64,000 bases of DNA from Allacma fusca (Eukaryota; Arthropoda; Collembola; Symphypleona; Sminthuridae): positions 3,100,001-3,164,000 of the forward strand of contig OX359249.1 of NCBI GenBank assembly GCA_947179485.1, given 5' to 3'. Below the pieces are notes generated by a model, which did not search any database, was not told the DNA's origin, and saw only the letters and a program-made list of their open reading frames with translations. The position numbers and the translations under genes are program-made. Position 1 is the stretch's first letter; each line of letters opens with the position of its first letter. Below are positions 1-11,928 of this stretch, one piece after another.

Positions 1-1918
1 TGTATTTACAATTGGCGTGTACGTATTTTTCATTGGCGAAGCCGAAGTTTGTTTATGCATCTCATTATCCGCATCATTTTGCTTAGAATATTTTAATACT
101 ACCCGATTAAACCGTTAGCCCCTTCTCTGTATCGTACCTTAATGTTTATATGTATCTATTACCCCTTTCGAAGCCAGCAATAGCTGGCTGTGCAGTGCTA
201 GTCCTTTATAATTTATTAAAGAGCACTTTCTGTCCGTTTATTTAAAGTTTCGCACTTTCATAGTTCAATGGCCTCACACAACGCCCAAAAGGTGGCATTC
301 ACTACCTGTCCGTTTATTTAAAGCGCTGCTCTTATTATAATCGCGCCAACAAGTCTCTAGACGGGGCTTGATTTTTAAGCCATTTGACTTTTAATTTCTA
401 CAATCAAGCTACTGCCTCTTCAAGTAATTGTCCCTGTGAAGCACAGGGCTTTTACTAGTTTCATTTATGTAGGTATATTTAAAAAAAATATATTGTAAAT
501 TGTGTTGTTTATTAAAATATAATATTTATGGAATAAACTTAAATGGGTACAGAAAAAATCTAGGTTTTAGTCTAAAATTTTCCCTAGATTTCGTTGCAGT
601 TTTCCTTTTGTATCGAATTAAACCCATTTAAAAAAATATCTGAAAGACCTTAAGGTTAACGACGAAAATGTCTTTATTTTGGGACATATGGAAGTAAATA
701 TCCAATGTTCCCGTGTGACACATTTAATTTGGAACAAGTTTCTTACTTCAACAAAGTCTAAATCTCGTCAATAGATGGTGTTGGTTCATCCATCGCTTGA
801 AATACAGAGGACGAAACCTTTTTGAAATCTGAGCAAAGTTTCCATTCATTATAATAATTATTAAATATTTTCAGATGACTTCGAGGCTTCAGCAATTTTA
901 TTGCACTGGTTCGATAGAAACTCTTTAATGTTATTTCTTATATGAAATAATTATCCAAGATATAAGTCAAGAATTGGTACTAAAACTCGAATGAACGTCC
1001 ATCACAATTTCATTTATTTTACTCAGCCGTCGCTCAGTCATTTTATCTCTCTAGGACGTCTTGGTCTTCCATATGAGCAATGTATTTAATTCTGGAAGAT
1101 TTCAGCAAAAGTACCCTCAGTATATGCAGACGTGCACATTTCGACCTTCTCAGATGTCATCAGTGTGCAGAGAAACTATATATTTACATACATACAAAAA
1201 CACTTTTGGTTCTAAAATCCTCTGGAAATGGCCCAAAATCTAAAATGGTACTCATAATGTCCAGAAGTTAATAACCATGTACTTAAATATTTAAATACGA
1301 TGGTAACAAATAAAATTTAAATTTGATTTTATTACCATATACATTTGAGTGACCATTATTATATCAATTATTTCCCATATTATTATCACCAAATTATTTC
1401 GAGCCTTTAAGTAATTTTATTTTCAACCGCTGATTTCTGCAAAATTTAAGAATAATTTAAAAGTTTTATGGAATGCCCAAACTCAATACCTCTCCTCAAT
1501 ACCAAAACTAACTTGGACAAACCTTCCTTTCTTATTTGTGTATTTGAAAGCAATTATTCATGCATGTTTCCATGATTGGTAGAGTAATTTAGATGCATTT
1601 CTGTTTACCACAACATTAATTTGATGCTCATCCCAAAAGAGTGGTAAACTGTGCTCTTTTTAATAAAATTATTATCAGTGGAGATCAATATAGTCTGACG
1701 TTATGCTAAAATGTCACTATTATTATAAAATCATTATTTTTATATTTCCCTTTGTAGCCATTTCAAAGAAAAATGAATGTTGTCGGTTGTCGCTAATTTA
1801 ACTCTGTGCTTGTCGACGAGCCCTTTATAAACAGAAACATGCCTTAAAAATTGTACTATTTATGAATAAATATATTACTACAATTCTGTACGAAGAACTT
1901 CTATTAAAATAGCGCTGA
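1..1918. other. AT-rich non-coding stretch
   Basis: No convincing exon is visible on either strand; the open frames are short and AT-driven. One 18-base block beginning CTGTCCGTTTATTTAAAG occurs at 230-247 and again at 306-323, which suggests a small local duplication 76 bases apart. Nothing else is recognised. Confidence 0.6.
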
Positions 1919-2074
1919 ATGTGAACAAGGTTTTATTCCTTTAATTAAATGCTCCTCCAAGGAGGAATATTAACGTAGTGGTAAAAACAAACTATACTAG
2001 CTAAACAAAAAATACTAGCCCCTAGAGAGGCAATGCTCATACTATGATGTCTATTATATCACGAGTCCACTGCA
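1919..2074 (+). mobile_element. Degenerate MITE copy
   Basis: The right end reads ...ATATCACGAGTCCACTGCAC, the reverse complement of the family's CAGTGGACTCGTGATAT-type terminus, and is preceded by the usual CCCCTAGAGAGGCAATGCTC core. The left end is strongly decayed but keeps the GCTCCTCCAAGGAGGAA block. Further right-end remnants of the same family lie near 2160-2190, 2445-2488 and 2568-2620. Confidence 0.42.
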
Positions 2075-2679
2075 CATACATATATGCTGGTACAAAAAAT
2101 ATAAATGTCCGATTTGTTCACATATTTTTTCAAATTTAGAGAAAATGTTCGAAAAAGCAGTCTCTTAAGGCGAGAGTCGCAATTCAGTGTTCATAACCTA
2201 AAGGAATCCTACACTGAATCTCTTAAAATTGTTTGCCCAAAAGATAACATATAGCAAGGGGATATCATACGGGCAAATGTCACTCTGTTTGCAATGAGAT
2301 AAAAATTAACATTGTGAAAATAATAAATACGGAAAATAAACACGCTGAATAAAATTATGGGAGTACATTATATAAATAATGGTAACGGGAGATAAATTAA
2401 TGCTTTTTTAACGGGAATTCGGGGAAATTATAGAGCAATAATTTAGAGAAAACGCTCTTAAAAAGGGTTTTCTAATTGCAAGAGTGCATTACTACGTGCA
2501 TAATTACTTTTAATAGGATAAACATTAGCGGATCGCGTTAAACAGACATTCATACAGATATTTGTGAGTATATTTTATTTTTGCCTCTTAGAGGACATAC
2601 TTTCACAAGTGTGTCTCGTGTAGAGAGAATAAAAAATTGTAAATAATTACTTTTCAGATGAAAAGAATTTAGCACTAAG

Positions 2680-2776
2680 GTACAGTAATCGGGAATTCGT
2701 GGAGATAATTTTTCTCTTGTAGAGGACATATGTACATATGCTCTCAAAGGGTCCCTTTTAGTATGAGAGTGCACTG
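2680..2776 (+). mobile_element. Truncated MITE right end next to gene start
   Basis: A core remnant (TTCTCTTGTAGAGGACATA) is followed by GCTCTCAAAGGGTCCC and the end TATGAGAGTGCACTGG. The left half is mostly lost. It lies about 260 bases upstream of the proposed start codon at 3039, so it may sit in that gene's promoter or 5' leader. Confidence 0.42.
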
Positions 2777-2953
2777 GGAGTGAATGAGACGATGACTGGT
2801 GAAATGTAGGACTGGTGAGCGCTGTGGAGGTTGTTTTTGGGGGGTGGGTTCGGGGAGAAGGTGCTTGGTAAATGAGAGGTGGAGAGGCAGCAGCAGCAGA
2901 GGGCAGGAGCAGGAGATTGAGAGAGGGGAAAGCAGGAGAGTGTGTGCATGGAA

Positions 2954-2975
2954 AGAGAGAGAGAGAGAGAGAGAG
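2954..2975 (+). repeat. (GA)n microsatellite in a purine-rich leader
   Basis: An uninterrupted GA run sits inside a purine-rich stretch (about 2800-3020) directly upstream of the ATG at 3039. If the small gene model is right, this is its 5' UTR or core promoter. GA runs there can bind GAGA-type factors in arthropods (inference). Confidence 0.6.
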
Positions 2976-3038
2976 AAAAAGGACTTTTTGGAGAGAGCGG
3001 AGAGAAGAGGACTCGTGTGGAAGGACTGACTGCCAGTC

Positions 3039-3153
3039 ATGAACCAGAAGGAGGAGGTAGATGTGAGCAACGTTTTCTACGCTACCAACTCTTCACTTAC
3101 TTACCACTCCACTGTTTACTCACTCGTACAAAACTACCTCAAGAAAAACCCAG
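3039..3153 (+). CDS. Proposed small gene, exon 1
   Basis: This model was built by reading splice sites. ATG at 3039 has G at -3 and an in-frame TGA just upstream, so it is a clean start. The 38 codons begin MNQKEEVDVSNVFYATNSSL and end ...NYLKKNP, with one base left over (phase 1) before a CAG|GTGGAT donor at 3154. The composition is ordinary, with charged and hydrophobic residues mixed and no low-complexity bias, unlike nearby chance frames. It joins in phase to exon 2 at 3323. I do not recognise the protein family. The donor is weaker than consensus, so the boundary is uncertain. The leader upstream is GA-rich. Confidence 0.5.
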
Positions 3154-3322
3154 GTGGATTTTCAACCCTCTTGTTTCCTCTTGTGTGGTGCAAATGTTTA
3201 CTATGATTGATTGTGTGTTTCTCGTGTGATCTCTTCATTTCCTCTACCAAGAAAAGTATAAGTGTGTGAACCGGGAAAAAAAAGATTCTCGAAAAAAAAA
3301 GTGTCATCACATTTTTAGACAG

Positions 3323-3416
3323 AGTATGAGTTACGGTATTTTTTCTCAAGTGCTAGTAAAACTCCGAAACGAAAGCCTTCAGCTCCGAACCCAGGAACTA
3401 CTACCACAAACTGGAG
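3323..3416 (+). CDS. Proposed small gene, exon 2
   Basis: A TTTTTAGACAG acceptor ends at 3322. The split codon carried over from exon 1 (G plus AG) gives Glu, and the exon then reads YELRYFFSSASKTPKRKPSA and continues NPGTTTTNW. It leaves two bases (phase 2) before an AG|GTACGG donor at 3417. The basic TPKRKP patch could be a nuclear localisation signal (inference). The intron from exon 1 would be 169 bases. A second frame over the same bases is also open, so the frame choice rests on phase agreement with both neighbours. Confidence 0.45.
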
Positions 3417-3850
3417 GTACGGATTCTTTCATTTTCCTCTTCAACCCTTATAGACCACTTTTGATATGCATGTTCCTCAACATTCTCCCAAAACTGTCTT
3501 CTCATCTCTAAAATCCAGAGAGAGAGTGATTCTTGAATGAGTGTGTGTACGAAGCGTGCCGGTCTTTCTCATGCACATTTCCCCCAACAGCTCAACAATT
3601 TTTGCCCAGCGTATATAGCTTCTTCAAATTTTGCTCATTTGTTGTATCAATGCTTTGCAATAGTCCAAACCCGCTTTGTAAATAAATTTTACCTCCTTCT
3701 GTAATGAAGTGTAACGAAATTATTACTCCAGGACCCGTCCGGAATATTCTCAGAAATATTTCACAATTATCCGGCAAATCTTCTAAATGGATGAAGTTCC
3801 TTTGAAATCTCTGAAAGAAAACAATTAGAAATTATAAGCCCTTTTCATAA

Positions 3851-4023
3851 TACAGTGAACTCGGACCACAAGGGCATCTCTATAAATAGTAAAATGTAAC
3901 TTTGGGAACTGTTCCTCTTACAAGGAGGAAAATTAAAATTGTGGTAGATAAATGGAAAGGAAATAAAATATTTTTGCCCATAAGAAACAATACAATTGAT
4001 AAGGTTCCCTCAAACAGTGCACT
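3851..4023 (+). mobile_element. MITE copy
   Basis: The left end TACAGTGAACTCGGACC is followed by a GGGCATCTCTATAAAT block. The core holds CTTACAAGGAGGAAAATT and AATATTTTTGCCCATAAGA, and the right end is decayed (GGTTCCCTCAAACAGTGC). It lies within the proposed intron 2 of the small gene. Confidence 0.52.
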
Positions 4024-5954
4024 TAATAATAGCAGCTCTCAAAGTGGAGCAAAACCTCACTGAAATGATCCCATGCGTTTTTGAAGAGAAAGTCTAGCTC
4101 CGTGTAAAACCGAATCGTCTCAAGTATTTGAGGTCCTACTTAGAAAAGGGTTTTTAAGAGGCTATATGAGAACGAGAGAAGACTGTTAATTATGATAAGT
4201 TTGAAATTTGTGAAATATTTGGGAAATACAACAGCTCTTACAAAATTTATTTGAAAATTAGGTTTTTTCAATTTGCAACTTTCATATGATATTGGACAAC
4301 TAATTTTACTGTTGAGAGCAAATTTCATTTTAATTTCAGATAAAATTTTGATCCAAGCTATGTTTTTTATGCTTAGTTTTTTCGGGTCGTTGAGCTTGCG
4401 AGGCAATTTTAGAAGACGTTTGAGCTGGACATATAATTCCAGGAGAGCGACAGCTTTGCTTTTGTTGTCTAAATGTAATATACTGCGTTGCTTCTTGAAT
4501 TTGAAGCAATTGGTCTCCTTTTAGAAACAACTTGTTTCTAAAGTGTTGTCACGTTGTGTGCTTTAAAATTAAGCGATACCTTCGGTGTAATGCTTTCAAA
4601 ATTATTGTGGGCAAATATTATAAATTTTGAAAAAATATCACTTTATTTATACCATGTCGAAAAAAGTGGTACTAATTTGTGAATTTTCAAGAACAAGATA
4701 TTACAGATTAGAAAGAATTGATCAAAGTATAGGACTGTCCGTAGTATCTATAGTTTGAATGTTTTAAGCTAAACACAATTTTTTTTGAAGGTTACATGCA
4801 TTTCTAATGTACCACGTGAAATGACGGTGTAACGTCTCCCTCACTGGAAATTGGAGAGCCAGAAGGTGCTATATTGTTATTTTAACTTACAAAATGTGGA
4901 AGCCGTACCTCTCCAAAAACTTGTAAAACCAAAGGAACCTAAAGAGTAACGCTTCCAGATTTTTTACCCGGAGTTTCTTGAGGAGCCCCTAAAATTTACC
5001 ATGCGAACTTCATCATTTGTGTCAACATTTTGTTGAAAGTTTCACTATACATTTGTGTCCTTTCCAACTGACAGTTCTCAAGAAATATTTCGGAGTGGTA
5101 TAGTCAGGAAGAGATAATTGTTAACTTTCCTCAAAGCTATTGACTCCTGTTTGAAAATACGAGCAAGGAAACATATGGTTTAAATTACTTTCAGATTTGG
5201 TTAATTTGATGAAATTTTCCAACATTTCCCGGCTTGGAAGGGTGTGAAAAAATTATGTGAAAAGTGATTTATTTCAAGGAAATTTAAATAACTCCTTTGA
5301 AACTCATTTCCCCTCAGACTTTAAGGGTATTTAAGTCATAAATAATAAGTTTATATTGAAAATACGTTTAATTAAATTTTCTTATGAAATTTCCTTGATT
5401 TGGAATCATAAGAGGAAATCCTTCAACATGCAATTTTAAATACTCTAGGTGTATTTTTCTTTGGAAACATTCACTTTGAAAGATCGGGTGTCTCCCGAGC
5501 TTGCTCTGTTTTATTTATAAAGGAAAAAGCCACGCAGCACTCTCTCCATAAGGGCAGCCTTAAAAGTCACAACATGTTTGACCCTCAATTGTGTTTGTGT
5601 ACAGAGCAAAAATAACCTTGTTTTTATTCTGTTATTACGTCAATTTCCAAAAATAGTAGCAATTGTACAGAAAACATTCTTATTTCACGGGCAATTAAAT
5701 CCCGAGTTTGTAAATATAAATTGGGGATGGAGTAAATTTTGGTAGTGACATTTTATGAAAATAACGAAACTTATCGAAAAATATATAACACTATTAAAAC
5801 TTTTCTTGTCAAAGTGAAATCAAAGGAGATTGTTTATTTTGTACCGTCGCCCGCTGAGGGGGTCGACGTAAATTTAAGAATCGTAGCGAGTGCAATTTTC
5901 ACTCTATGTACATACATCCTCCGCCTAACAATGTGAGATGAAATGAGAGGAGCC
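4024..5954. other. AT-rich non-coding stretch (proposed intron)
   Basis: No exon is recognised. A lone MITE-like left end (CAGCACTCTCTCCATAAGGG) begins near 5535 with no clear partner. The rest is unique-looking AT-rich DNA that would fall in intron 2 of the proposed small gene. Confidence 0.5.
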
Positions 5955-6119
5955 ACAGTGTACTGTTCCTATACGCGTACCCCTAAAACAAGTCAAATTT
6001 GACTCTGGAAAGAACACCATGAGACACGGCGATTGGGATATTCGGCTATGTTTCAAAACATGTTTGCTCCTAAGAGAAAATTTCCTTTAAATTGAGCCTC
6101 GTGTAACCAGTTGACTGTT
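5955..6119 (+). mobile_element. MITE copy
   Basis: The left end ACAGTGTACTGTTCCTATA runs into ACCCCTAAAACAAG and a TTTGACTC block. The right side has TTTGCTCCTAAGAGAAAAT and ends in AACCAGTTGACTGT. Size and internal order match the other copies, so it is in the forward orientation. Confidence 0.62.
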
Positions 6120-6537
6120 TTTATGTTGTTGGTGAAGAAGCGAAATGGTCCTAGTGTGTCTCCGATTAAAATTTAAATATTCTTAATGGATTTCCGATTA
6201 AAAGCAGAATGAAGAATCCATATGCTTTATTAATTTGTCATTACGAAATGTGACCATTTCCCTTTTATTCAAAAATGCATTTAAACCAATTTGTTTTTTA
6301 CGTATGAAATGCTCTTTTTTGAAAATTATTATATAATTTATTATTGAAATAAAAAAATTGACATAGCCGTAAACGGGAATGCTTTCAAATACTGTATGTA
6401 ATTATGTATTTCTACCCTATAAAAACAATGCCCTTATAAGGCAGGGACGAAGACACGGTGGATGCTCATAAAGAGAGAGCGAAAAGTTTCCATGCATTCT
6501 GCTCCCTGAGTGAGAATATTTTATTAAGGGGATCCTT

Positions 6538-6683
6538 TATAGTGAGGGCTCCCCCTCAGATGCTCCTACGAGTATAGGGGAATTAAGATTGGAGGGAATG
6601 GGAAAGTGTCCAAATATGTATTTGTGCCTCTTTGGAGGAAATGCGGTGTTGAGGGGGTCCATTATAGGGAGACCCCACTGTAC
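6538..6683 (+). mobile_element. MITE copy
   Basis: The left end TAGTGAGGGCTCCCCCTCAG leads to GATGCTCCTACGAGT. The core GTCCAAATATGTATTTGTGC precedes the right end GGTCCATTATAGGGAGACCC with CACTGTAC. The left end directly abuts another right-end remnant (near 6520-6545), so two copies may have inserted side by side. Confidence 0.55.
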
Positions 6684-7142
6684 GGGGAGGCTATTGGCTG
6701 AAGGTTTTGAGTAAAAATTTGTAGTTTTAAGGGAAGTGGAATAAGTAGAAGTGATGGGAGAAAATAATTGTGGATTGAAAAGAATTGGGGGTGACAGTGA
6801 CAAAAGAAGCAATCGGATTCTATTGACTCATGAAGCCATACTTGCCGGGATTCTTAAGACGGAGCTTTGGAAGGTAGACGAGAGACGAGAGTGAGTAGAA
6901 AGAAACAAGGGAAAAAATTGGAAGAAAATCAATTGGATCTTTTCATTTCGATTGCATTGGCAAAATGACAAAAAATGTTATCAGAATTTTTGGCGCATGC
7001 TCCCCCCCTCCCCTCCATAGTTCTTGTTCCTTCGTCTTCCGCTGGCTCCTCTTCTAATATGTAGTCCTTCATTGCTCACAGCAGTCATATAAATAATATG
7101 TACATTGGTCTTCATAACTGCCAGTCCTCTTTCCTCTCACAG

Positions 7143-7227
7143 CTCCTCACCACCAACCACGGCCACTGCCAATACACAGGCAAACCAGCCACGCCAAGAT
7201 GCTCCTCTCGACCCAACTAATAACTAA
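7143..7227 (+). CDS. Proposed small gene, terminal exon 3
   Basis: A strong pyrimidine tract and acceptor (CCTCTTTCCTCTCACAG) end at 7142. The two bases carried from exon 2 (AG) plus C give Ser, and the exon reads SSPPTTATANTQANQPRQDA before ending PLDPTNN and TAA at 7225-7227. The whole model gives 97 residues: a mixed N-terminal half and a Pro/Thr/Asn-rich, probably disordered C-terminal half. AATAAA at 7319-7324 lies at a sensible distance for 3' end formation. The gene would span about 4.2 kb with one intron of 3.7 kb. Phase agreement across three exons supports it, but each exon is short and chance remains possible. Confidence 0.42.
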
Positions 7228-7318
7228 CTACTACTCCCTTCCTCATAACAGCCATATGCAATTCCCAACCACCCAACCTTTGTTTCACGCCGTCCTCTCA
7301 TTTCTATCCTCAAATAAT

Positions 7319-7324
7319 AATAAA
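7319..7324 (+). promoter_or_regulatory. Candidate polyadenylation signal
   Basis: AATAAA lies 92 bases after the proposed TAA at 7225-7227. The hexamer is common by chance in AT-rich DNA, so it supports the gene model only weakly. Confidence 0.35.
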
Positions 7325-8595
7325 TCCAAATCTCCCCACCCTCATCCAATCTCCCTCCCCGTCCCCACCTCCGCATCCTCAACCTCTCCCTCTCCCTCCC
7401 CCTCTCACCTCCGTCATCCTCAATCTTACAAATCAACTCTGCCCTCACCTTGGACTTCCCATCCTTCATGCTAATTCCCAAACTAGTCATTAACTATGTC
7501 CCTGCCAGGTAACCATTTTCAAAGAATACAAAATCCCTCCATCTAATAATTCCAACGCACTATAAATCCCATGATTTGCTCACTGTAAGCAGCTTTTTAT
7601 AAAATTATTACTAATTAAACTTGTAAAACATAAATTACACACGTAATTACTCACAATTACATACATAGCTATTCTTGCCACAACTAAATTTTACCTCAGC
7701 CCTGATACAGATATGTACTGAAGGATAGATATCAGGATTGAAATTACAACTGTTATAAAACAACCTGCTCCTGGAATAATACCTTACATTAAAACTTGAA
7801 GATTAACAACAGCTCAAATACTGGAAGTACAATGGCGCTAATAAAAATGGCGATTCCATCCCTGAGGTTCAATTAGCTCTATGTTTAATTCTCCGTAGAT
7901 TGGGAGACAGAGTCGCTATGGTAAAGAAAGTAACAAATTTGAAAGATTTGATGCCTTGGAAAAATGAGGGATTTTCTTTCGTTGTCAAAGACATACAGTC
8001 CAGATATTAGGAGTGGTCAACGTGTTCCTGGTCTGAAGACACAAGGAAAAGGGGGGTGGAGTGCATAAGGAAGGAGATTGCACTCAGATGTGGGGGGATA
8101 GTGATAGGAGTGGAGATAAGGGCGGAGAAATTAATTTAAAATATGATTTTGTATTGTTGTTGACCGCACCGGTGCTACTGAAGATTTGTGGGGAGACGGG
8201 AATGGAGGTTGTGGGTGAAAGGAAGCAGTGTGTTCTGGAGATGGAGGAATGAAACAAGTGGTATAAGGGGAGAGGGCCAGTTGGGATCGTACCTAGGAGC
8301 TGCCCATAACATCCTGACTATAGTCCAAGTAAAGATGTGTTCCCTACCAGCCTCTACTATTCTTACCCTACAAAAAGTTAACAGGCTCCATCCTTACACT
8401 TTCCTCAAAGTCGCTCTCTCTCTCTCGTAGCCAGCGACAGCCAGAGCAGAGAAAAGGAGAGAGAGAGAGAGAAACACAAGGAGAGAGTGTGGAGTGGTGA
8501 GGGAAGGCATATGAGAGGGACAGAGCGATATGAAGGAGAAAAGGGAAATAGCGAGAGAAACGGGAGATTGAACTCTGTAGAGCATCCGAGCTATG
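7325..8595. other. Non-coding stretch with GA/CT-rich patches
   Basis: C-rich and then AT-rich DNA with short (CT)n and (GA)n patches at about 8408-8427 and 8456-8472. The open frames here are biased by composition and lack splice-site support. Nothing is recognised. Confidence 0.5.
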
Positions 8596-8773
8596 TACAG
8601 TGAACTCTCACTAGGACTGAGCCCTTCGGGAGAGCAAGCGTATACAGAGACAAAAATATTTCCCTTCGTCCCAATGACTCCAACATTAATTTCTCCCCTT
8701 CCAGGAGCATGTCTTTAGAAGAGGGGAATGTTTCTTGTGGGAAGGGTGCTCTTATAGCGAGAGTTCCAGTGTA
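8596..8773 (-). mobile_element. MITE copy, well preserved, inverted orientation
   Basis: The ends are TACAGTGAACTCTCACTAGG and CTCTTATAGCGAGAG followed by TTCCAGTGTA, clear imperfect inverted repeats bounded by TA. The internal order (CAAAAATATTTCCC before the ATGACTCC block) is the reverse of most copies, showing insertion in the opposite orientation. Length is 178 bp. Confidence 0.8.
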
Positions 8774-9132
8774 GTTGTTTCACTTGGTCTGGACATGACT
8801 CTTCTCCCGATTCTTTCCTTTCCTTACTTGTGTTCTCTGTTTTTTTCTATGACTGTACATCTTGGCTATGGGTCTGGGTGAGTTGTACGTTCATAAGTTT
8901 ATTTGTATGCGTATGTATAGATACATATGTGCGTAGTTGTATGTACGTCCATATATGTGGACCTCGGTATATGTAATTTTTGTGTGTGGGGGTAGTTGGG
9001 GTTATATAATTATGGAGCAGAGGCTAGTATTATATAATTATTATGTACGTCAGTGAGCATTAGGCATATACATATGTAATAGTGTAAGTGTGGGTATGGA
9101 AAGCATTAAGGACCCCTGTAATTTCCTCGTTT

Positions 9133-9222
9133 ATACGGTGGACTCTCTTTAGAAGAGTCCCCAGCGGAGGGTAAAATAAAAGGCTAATGAAGGGCTGCCG
9201 CTATAAAGGCGACGTATAGTAG
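9133..9222 (+). mobile_element. Possible shortened MITE
   Basis: The left end TACGGTGGACTCTCTTTAGA fits the family well. The right end (GCTATAAAGGCGACGTATAG) fits poorly and the span is only about 90 bp, so this is a deleted copy or a lone left end. Confidence 0.36.
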
Positions 9223-9225
9223 AGC

Positions 9226-9454
9226 TATATGAATTCCAGTCGAGGAAAAAAAGGAATCTGAATGGACCGCAGTGTTAGGACAAGGCTCTGTATCCACCCA
9301 GGAGCTTGGGAGAAAGAGACTTGACTGTACAGAGTTGACCAACACAGTGCGGGCCAGGCTGGGAGAAGTGCAGTGGCTGACGTCCGTTGACATATACGTG
9401 GGCATGGACGTAGTATTGAGTTCGAGAGGCCAAAAAGTGGTCCGATTGACTTAG
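9226..9454. other. GC-rich island, coding status undecided
   Basis: About 230 bases are visibly richer in GC than the flanks. The + strand is open in one frame through TAG at 9452-9454 (it includes the string ELTNTVRARLGEVQWLTSVD), and several minus frames are open too, so openness does not discriminate. There is no ATG at the start of the + frame and only a weak acceptor (TTCCAG) before it. It could be an exon, a non-coding RNA exon or chance. Confidence 0.25.
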
Positions 9455-9479
9455 CTCTTGCATGTATGTATGTATGGGT

Positions 9480-9513
<34 letters not shown>

Positions 9514-11438
9514 GGGAGAAATGTATTTATGAGTAGCCCTATGGTACTTGGAGTCTCTCCTTCCTCCCATCCATCCATCCATGCACATTCATCTCTCCAT
9601 ATGATTTCTCCTTTTCTTTCATATCCTACACATTCCCTGCCTACATCCTCCGAAACCAGCCCATTCCCTTTACTCCACGTCAGCCCGGAATTTCCTTCAG
9701 ATTTTTCTCTCCCAAAAATATCAGGTATTCCTCTTTCTCTCTCTCTCTCTCTCTCGCACTCCTCTCCCTTGTCCCTCTCACGCATACTTACATCTTATGT
9801 TGACTCGAGTAACAAACATAACCAACTTTGGTCATTTGACTCCCTTTCCTCCGCACAAGTCTCCTCTATCTCTCTTTTCTCTTCTCTCACATGACCACAC
9901 AAATCAAATATTACTTTCTCCCAACTCTCTCTCTCTCTCTCTCTCTCCTCTTCTCCGTTTCAGCCAATGATGTTCTATATGCCCATTCTAGCCATCACAA
10001 CCGTCTATTTTATTTTATTATTTCACCCTTCAATCCAGCTCTACAAAGAACATCTCCTTCATTCTCTCGAAGATCAGGGAAAAAAGACTGAGCTTCCAAT
10101 CCCCTAAAATCTTACGCCATCAAAGTCACAAGTGCAAGGAGTAAAAAAATGTCATGTAAATTACATACGAGAATATGAAAATCTTTCCTGACATTCCATC
10201 AGGTGCTACAAATATTTCCAGGCTTTTTAACGGATCGGATTGTCAACGGATGGTGAAAGGAGCAGAGTGGGCTCGGAATCTCGCATTGTACGCATCTCCG
10301 TTTAAATGCATATTTGTAAAGTATTGATGCAGGGATTCTATATGAGATATCATCCCAGGACTTTGTAATTACGAGGAGTTCCCTCATGAGGAGAAATATA
10401 ACGTTGTGCTGAAAGGGAATTTTGTTATATTTATCGTACTCATTATTTTGATCTAATAATTATCTACATTTTTTTCAAGGCAGAATAATTATTGCATGGC
10501 CAGACTGCACTTTACACATATGCAGTGGGATCTCTTTATCAGAGCAGTAACTCAAGGAACAATAGCTATTTGACTCCAAGAATTTCATGGGGTTAAAATT
10601 TACATCAAAATTTAATATTTAATAAAATGTCATTACGTCCAGATATTTTGGTTTCTGCAGAGGAAAAGTTGACAACAACTCGAAGGAAAATCCTTAAATA
10701 TCCTTTTGTCTATAGCAATATCATAGTGGACCATGTTGTCATTCACGTCCATTCATTCCAAAGTAATTTTGACTCCTCACAACACCCCGACTTTATGACA
10801 GTCTAATTTTCCTCATGTAGGGATGCTCCTAGAGGGAGATGAAATTGTACAAACCTTTATGGAATTTGAAATTGTTGACTAAGTAAATTGCTCCATCTGG
10901 AAAGGGCTGGGACGGACTGAAAATAGGAGGTGAAATAGAAATGCGCTCCTGTTTGGAAAAGCGATGTTTTGGAATGACACTTGAATGTGTGTTCCAGGAA
11001 AATGACTCCATGTTTTTAGGGGATGTAAAAATAGGAGCAATTAGTCATTCATTTGTATCTTTGGAAAGAGCGTTATCAGCATTAATCAGGCCTTTCGTCC
11101 AAGTCGTGCCAAGCAGAGTTGTTTCGTAGTACATGCCGAGTGTGAGGGAGTTCGGGCCGAGCCGAGGACGGAGGGAATGTTGAGTTTCCGTGTGTTTTGT
11201 AATTGGCAAGCTCCGTGCATTTCGGCCTGGTCATAAAAGTGAGGTATTTAAAAAATTGTGTTTAATTTTTTTACACCATGTTAGATGGCTGATAATAGAT
11301 TTGGAGTGTGTGTTTTGTACATTCACATACTCACTGGGAACAAATAGGTCTGTGAATGTGTGAGTGTTTGTGTGTGTGGGTCTACAGGACACTCCCGCTA
11401 TTGAGATAGCCCTCACTGGGGCCACGTTCACTCTCCCA
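9455..11438. other. Non-coding stretch with three GA/CT microsatellites
   Basis: It holds (GA)n at 9483-9511 and (CT)n at about 9736-9755 and 9924-9946, then AT-rich DNA. A MITE-like left end (TGCAGTGGGATCTCTTTATC) begins near 10520 without a clear partner. No exon is recognised. Confidence 0.5.
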
Positions 11439-11580
11439 GTAGAAATTGACTCTCATAGAGTCCACCCTTCGAGGGATAAAAATTAGTATTCCTGTAAATG
11501 GGAATCTATGGAAATATGTCTGAGTCTGTAGAGACAATGCTCCTACGAAGGGGGTGTCTGACAGCGTGAGTTCACTGCAT
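11439..11580 (+). mobile_element. MITE copy
   Basis: The left end is TAGAAATTGACTCTCATAGA with CCACCCTTCGAGGG. The core AATATGTCTGAG and GTAGAGACAATGCTCCTACG leads to the right end ACAGCGTGAGTTCACTGCA. The order of blocks is forward. Confidence 0.6.
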
Positions 11581-11855
11581 GAGGGTCTGGGTGAGTGAAG
11601 GAAGAAAGCTTGAGGTAATAATTGTACAGAGTACGTGAGAGTATTAAAAAGAAATGCAGTCAATCATCCAGTCATTTGTCTCCACCCACTCCGAGACCAG
11701 CAAGGGAAATGTAAAGTAAAAAAAGCCCATTACAATGCTTTTGTTCCTTCTTCTCTCCCTTCTTTCGTCTTCTTTTCCATCCAGGACTTGTTATGTTACC
11801 GTCCGTCTGCCTCCTTTATCCATGCAAAAACTCATTAATTTTTTAAAATACCTTC

Positions 11856-11928
11856 CACACACACACATACACACACACACACATACACACACACACACAC
11901 TCACTCACTCACTCACTCACTCACTCAC
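11856..11928 (+). repeat. (CA)n then (TCAC)n compound microsatellite
   Basis: An interrupted CA run (with CATA variants) passes directly into about seven TCAC units. The four-base unit probably grew from a C-to-T change at the edge of the CA run (inference). Confidence 0.9.

Noticed and set aside
9466-9894. 142-codon + frame and 186-codon - frame at 9.2-9.9 kb
   Set aside because: Their length comes from (GA)n/(CT)n runs that contain no stop codons. Residue content is Arg/Glu or Ser/Leu repeat.
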